Shown: in pieces, positions 35,035 to 38,705 of the stretch | Layout: every line of letters begins with the position of its first letter | How positions within the stretch are numbered: position 1 is the first letter of the stretch | NCBI GenBank assembly: GCA_024275485.1 | Contig: JAJRZA010000004.1 | Location: 1-38,705 of the forward strand | Length of the DNA: 38,705 nucleotides | Direction of reading: 5' to 3' | Source: Candidatus Krumholzibacteriota bacterium | GTDB taxonomy: Bacteria > Krumholzibacteriota > Krumholzibacteriia > LZORAL124-64-63 | The notes under the pieces: model-generated | Database searches by the model: none | What the model was told of the DNA's origin: nothing | Seen by the model: the letters and a program-made list of their open reading frames with translations, nothing else | Made by a program: the position numbers and the translations under genes

Positions 35035-37974
35035 TTATTTCAGCAGCATCATCCGCCGACTCATAACCGTATCATCCGTCTCCAGACGATAGAAGTACAC
35101 ACCGGTGGCAACCGGATAACCGCCGGAAGTGGTACCATCCCACAACACACTCTGGTCGCCCGCGGGCAGGTCGCCCTGGAGCAGGGTCTTGACCAGGCGT
35201 CCACTCACATCAAAGACCTGCAGCGTCGCCCGACCAGGCTTGGCAAGAGAGAAGTTGATGCGAGTTCGGGGGTTGAATGGATTGGGGTGATTCTGACCCA
35301 AATCCGTAACAATTTGGACCGGCAACAGTTCATCATCCACACCTGAAACTCCGCTCAGCGCGATGATCGCCAGGTCGTCGATGCCGGCTTCGACCAGGGA
35401 ACCGGCGCCCTCGTCCGAGGCGACAAACCTCAGTTGCACCTGATCTGCCACCGGGAAATAGTCCAAAACATTTACGGTGTGGCTAACCCAGGCGTTTGTG
35501 GACTGGGTTGTGTGTTCAACCACCACCCAGTTGGTGCCGCCGTCGTTGGACAGACTTACGTCCCAGTAATCCAGGTTGGGGGTGGCGCCCATATTATTGG
35601 AGTACCATTTCCAGTAGCGCAGGGTCACCTCGTTGAATCCGGACAGATCGTACACCGGTGAGAATAGGGTGGTCGCTCCCCCATCAATGTCATTATAGCC
35701 GGCTCCCTGGCCAACCTCGTGCTGGCCGGTGATCCAACAGTTGGTGCCGTCGAAGGTATGATCATTTTCCGGTTGGGCGCTGGTGCCAACAGGGTCAACG
35801 TGTTCCCAGACACCGGAAGTAGCCGCATCGCCCTGGGCACCGGCACTCCAGTCTCCTGCTATCTCGATGGGATCAATGCTCGTTGCCACGAGGAATCCGA
35901 AGAGGGAGTCGGGAGCCAAGGTAGGCAAAGAGCCGACATTCCCGAGGTCATCACCAGCGGACAGGTAATACTCCACGTCCCCGGATGATTGGGCGGGAAT
36001 CTCCCCGGTGAAAGAATTGTCCTGGCCGGCGGTCATGACTTGTTCAGTCCAGGTTCCGCCGTTGACTCGACAGTGCAATAGAACCGTTGAAGGGTCGAGA
36101 TCAGCTTCGGTGGACCAGATCTCGGCCACCACTTCGTAGGGGTTCGTGCTGTCGGTCGTATCGATGAGTGGTGTGTGGGAAAAGAGAACGCCCACCAGGA
36201 TTTGTGGACAATCAAAGTTATGGTTGCCGGCGGCTGCACAATAGAAAGCGTGGTTGGGTGTGCCGTTGTCCAGGTTGCCGTCGTCATCATCGGCAAAGAA
36301 GGTTGCGAAGACCTGATCCGGCTGGGAGGTCGGATGCAACAATGTGCGCCCGAAATGCCAGTTGGAAGCCGAAATCATGGTGCCCTGTTCCTCACCGTAA
36401 TAGTCCTGCATCAGAACCATTGCATCCCAGGTAAAGCCCAGAATAACCTGACCGGCAGCGTGGATTGGTATGCCGACGACATTGTCGGGATAGATCAAAC
36501 TGTTCACGGCATCCCGAAGCCCCGTCTCGCAGTTACCCGAGAAAAATCCTCTACCCAGCTCAGGATCCTGGGTCATCAGGCAAGCCAGGATGTCCCCGTT
36601 GCCTTCGCCCAGGCCTTGGTCGCCCTGCCAACCCAGAATATAGTTCTGAACACCATGACCAAATTCGTGTTGCACCACTCCCTGTATCTCTCCCGTGTTT
36701 TCATAGCCATCACCGGCGACGCAGAAATTGATGGTTCCGTTCCACCAGGCGTTGCCGGGACAGTAACCGTCGTTTCGACTAACATAGGCACTGATTCGTG
36801 CCTGCGAATAACCAAAACCAGGGTCAAAAGATTCAAAGAAGTCGTGGATATCATTGATGGCGTCGAAGGTGTCGCGCTCATCCTGTTGGGAATTGAAGGG
36901 ATTGAACTGGATATTGAGCGGTTCACCTTCCTGGGCCACTCCGACGTATTGGCCTTCAGGCCCGCTGAAGTTGTTCATGTCGATGTAGGGACCGTAAAGA
37001 TCGGCCGAAATACTCAACGCACCGGTGGAACCTTCAAAGAGCCAGTTGCCGTCGGCATCGGTGATGGTCTCGCCCACGCCGCTGCCGGTTATGCGCAGGT
37101 AGGGACTGGGCTGGGTGGTTACACCGTTGCAGTAAGTACTATCCTGAACCCGGGATCCTGCAGTGCCAACATGGTCAAAGTGGATGTCGTTGTAACGCCA
37201 GATGATGTCGCCACTGTGAGCGTCAATATGAGTCACCCAGATTCCCAGGGGATCGCTGGTGCTCACTCGAATGCGGTAAACCAGGTGATACTCAACCTCG
37301 GAGGGAGAAACGGGAACCGGCAGAATCAGCAGATCAGTTTCTCCATCAAGACTATCGCTGCCCGGGTTGAACGGAACACTGTTGCGGGCAATCATTTCAG
37401 CCATGGCGCGGTCTAGGCTGGGCCGGAAATCCACCTTGATGTTGGGATAGAAATCGCTACCCGCCAACATCAACCCACCCTTGTCGGAGAAGGCCACAAT
37501 TGCTTTGCCTTCCCAGACGTCGAGTCCGTGATAGGTCTGCTGGTAATGCACGACCCATTTGCCGACTGCGTGGGGAACGGCCTTGACCCTCAGCTCATCC
37601 AGATTGGCCTGGAAGAGATCCGGGTTTTCGACCAATACCCTGCGAGCTGATGAGACAACCTGATCAGTTGATTGGAACGAACGTCCCAGGGGTTCACTGC
37701 CACCGTACACATAGTGCGGTGTTCCCGTGTACTGATTGTGCGAAAAAACCTGCCAGTTTCCACCATAATTGGCCCTGAGGGAGGCTGTGGCCTGATTTGC
37801 CTGTCGGGCGAAGGCGATCTTGGCCTGGGGCAAGGGCATGAATTGCGGCAGACTGATTTCATAGCTGTTGTTTTGAGGGACGGGCTGAATGGCAAAAACA
37901 GGTAAACTGCCAAACAAGGTCAGCAGTCCCAACACGATAGCCATAGGCGGAAAAAATAAATACGGACGGTTCAT
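35035..37974 (-). CDS. Secreted zinc metallopeptidase (M36 fungalysin-like) with FlgD/T9SS-like sorting domain
   Basis: The start at ATG 37972-37974 gives 979 residues with a clear signal peptide (AIVLGLLTLFGSLPVFA) and GGGGAG upstream; a longer frame to 38442 has neither. An FTP-type propeptide region follows (about 80-170, ENPDLFQANLDELRVKAVPHAVGKWVVHYQQTYHGLDVWEGKAIVAFSD). The catalytic domain has HEFGH at residues 436-440 (36655-36669) and the third zinc ligand in GLGEGNGD (about Glu457), the M36 arrangement rather than the M4 one. Downstream are a beta-sandwich region (Fn3-like, about 620-720) and a MAM/jelly-roll-like domain (TLRYWKWYSNN). The last 80 residues are the sorting domain (NHPNPFNPRTRINFSL, VLWDGTTSGG, ATGVYFYRLE, ending MMLLK). 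Confidence 0.92.
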   Translation of the reverse strand: MNRPYLFFPPMAIVLGLLTLFGSLPVFAIQPVPQNNSYEISLPQFMPLPQAKIAFARQANQATASLRANYGGNWQVFSHNQYTGTPHYVYGGSEPLGRSFQSTDQVVSSARRVLVENPDLFQANLDELRVKAVPHAVGKWVVHYQQTYHGLDVWEGKAIVAFSDKGGLMLAGSDFYPNIKVDFRPSLDRAMAEMIARNSVPFNPGSDSLDGETDLLILPVPVSPSEVEYHLVYRIRVSTSDPLGIWVTHIDAHSGDIIWRYNDIHFDHVGTAGSRVQDSTYCNGVTTQPSPYLRITGSGVGETITDADGNWLFEGSTGALSISADLYGPYIDMNNFSGPEGQYVGVAQEGEPLNIQFNPFNSQQDERDTFDAINDIHDFFESFDPGFGYSQARISAYVSRNDGYCPGNAWWNGTINFCVAGDGYENTGEIQGVVQHEFGHGVQNYILGWQGDQGLGEGNGDILACLMTQDPELGRGFFSGNCETGLRDAVNSLIYPDNVVGIPIHAAGQVILGFTWDAMVLMQDYYGEEQGTMISASNWHFGRTLLHPTSQPDQVFATFFADDDDGNLDNGTPNHAFYCAAAGNHNFDCPQILVGVLFSHTPLIDTTDSTNPYEVVAEIWSTEADLDPSTVLLHCRVNGGTWTEQVMTAGQDNSFTGEIPAQSSGDVEYYLSAGDDLGNVGSLPTLAPDSLFGFLVATSIDPIEIAGDWSAGAQGDAATSGVWEHVDPVGTSAQPENDHTFDGTNCWITGQHEVGQGAGYNDIDGGATTLFSPVYDLSGFNEVTLRYWKWYSNNMGATPNLDYWDVSLSNDGGTNWVVVEHTTQSTNAWVSHTVNVLDYFPVADQVQLRFVASDEGAGSLVEAGIDDLAIIALSGVSGVDDELLPVQIVTDLGQNHPNPFNPRTRINFSLAKPGRATLQVFDVSGRLVKTLLQGDLPAGDQSVLWDGTTSGGYPVATGVYFYRLETDDTVMSRRMMLLK

Positions 37975-38579
37975 GGAAAACTCTCCCCGAGGTTGCGATA
38001 ACAGATCAGTGCCCCCTGACCGTGAATGATTCATTGTACCAAAGATTGGCGGGAAATGCGAACCAAAGGGATAGGACCAAGGGCTAGGACTTAGCGAAAA
38101 TCCCTTTTTCAGCCATTTACTATGGGTCAGAGTAGCGATTGGGTGTGACCTCCGCGGGGGCACGACCAACGTTGGACAACAGGTTGATGGCTGTGGAAAA
38201 ATCAGGAGCGACGGCAGCATGACCGAGTTGAACCCCTGCTCTCCGCCGGTTCGCCATGCTACCCGAATTCTCCTACTGCATTTTGCGGAGCAGCTAAATT
38301 CTGCCGAATGAAAAGTTGCCGATGAACCGCTTGGCCGCGTGAGAGGAGAAAAAGGATCTGGTGCAGGCAATCTGCGGCGGTTTCGCCTATGGGGTATCTG
38401 GTTGGTAGCAAATACTTTAATCCGGCAGGTGGGCCTTTTCAATCAATAAATTCGCTAAATTGGATGCTCCAACTTGGTGAACCCAAAAATATGAAAATGA
38501 GGCTCATTACTTTGTTTGTGCCCCCGAAATTGTTTCTCCCTTCTATCGTTGGTGTGTTCCCCAGCCATCCATTAACCCC
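37975..38579 (-). other. 605-bp region upstream of the peptidase gene, no gene seen
   Basis: The open frame that continues upstream of the peptidase start looks non-coding. A TACAAT (38038-38033 on the minus strand) is the best -10 candidate for the peptidase, with no clear -35. Nothing else is recognisable. Confidence 0.35.
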
Positions 38580-38705
38580 CTACCGTGCGTAACTCAACTC
38601 ATGTTCACAGTTCCTCTCCAATGCCCGGGTCTTGACCTTGCCATCGTAGTATTCCGACCAACGTTCCGGTAACTCAATGTGATCACGAAAGATCCGCTCC
38701 GAAAA
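38580..38705 (-). CDS. C-terminal fragment of an unidentified gene at the right edge
   Basis: The frame is open from the right edge to a TAG at 38580-38582 and gives 41 residues, FSERIFRDHIELPERW, then SEYYDGKVKTRALERN, ending ELSYAR. The composition (charged, with regular Trp, Tyr and Arg) looks like real protein. It could be the end of a transposase or another DNA-acting protein, but I cannot name a family. The start lies outside the window. Confidence 0.4.
   Translation of the reverse strand, partial: FSERIFRDHIELPERWSEYYDGKVKTRALERNCEHELSYAR

Overview
The window looks like chromosome from a Gram-negative, moderately GC-rich, probably uncultured bacterium of the FCB type (Krumholzibacteriota/Eisenbacteria-like). 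This is inferred from two large secreted proteins that end in a FlgD/T9SS-like sorting domain (PNPFNP motif, a WDG or FDG turn, a terminal basic tail), several outer-membrane lipoproteins, a tripartite RND efflux system and Bacteroidota-like operon habits. No rRNA or tRNA gene or CRISPR array was seen.

Layout. 1-5543 (minus): a TetR regulator and the three parts of an RND efflux pump, all with overlapping ends; the permease runs off the left edge. 5715-7905 (minus): a glycine-zipper protein, a membrane protein and a lipoprotein serpin; divergent from the serpin is a DUF2461 gene (8022-8708, plus). 8832-10772 (minus): a secreted multi-domain protein with a sorting domain and a clear terminator. 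11117-14634 (minus): a tight operon of a membrane sensor/AlbA_2 fusion, a stand-alone cyclic-nucleotide-binding-like protein and gpmI. 14753-17224 (minus): a secreted S9 peptidase. 17393-18565 (plus): an AT-richer DUF4143 ATPase. 18585-21725 (minus): an MFS/spermidine-synthase-like TPR protein cut in two by one in-frame TAA. 21726-24305: a decayed accessory zone with an IS110 transposase remnant, a frameshifted Fic gene, TPQV-coding repeats and a repeated palindrome.

24306-32237 (minus) is the best-resolved region: a complete tryptophan operon trpE-G-D-C(F)-B-A-aroF. It has a near-consensus promoter (TTGACA, 17 bp, TATGAT), a 42-codon leader peptide holding four Trp codons within six codons, a hairpin over the leader stop codon, and an intrinsic terminator just before trpE. 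This is classical ribosome-mediated attenuation, described mainly in Proteobacteria. aroF at the operon end adds the first shikimate step to the same control. trpB has an in-frame TAA at codon 4 after an otherwise ideal GTG start.

32349-37974 (minus) holds three cell-surface proteins: a DUF2846-like lipoprotein, a BIG2/beta-helix-like lipoprotein and a fungalysin-like (M36) metallopeptidase with a sorting domain. The last 730 bases are mostly without a recognisable gene; a 41-codon C-terminal fragment enters from the right edge.

Three otherwise well-conserved genes (trpB, Fic, the spermidine-synthase-like gene) carry reading-frame breaks, which should be checked against reads before being taken as biology. 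All calls come from reading the sequence; no database search was run.
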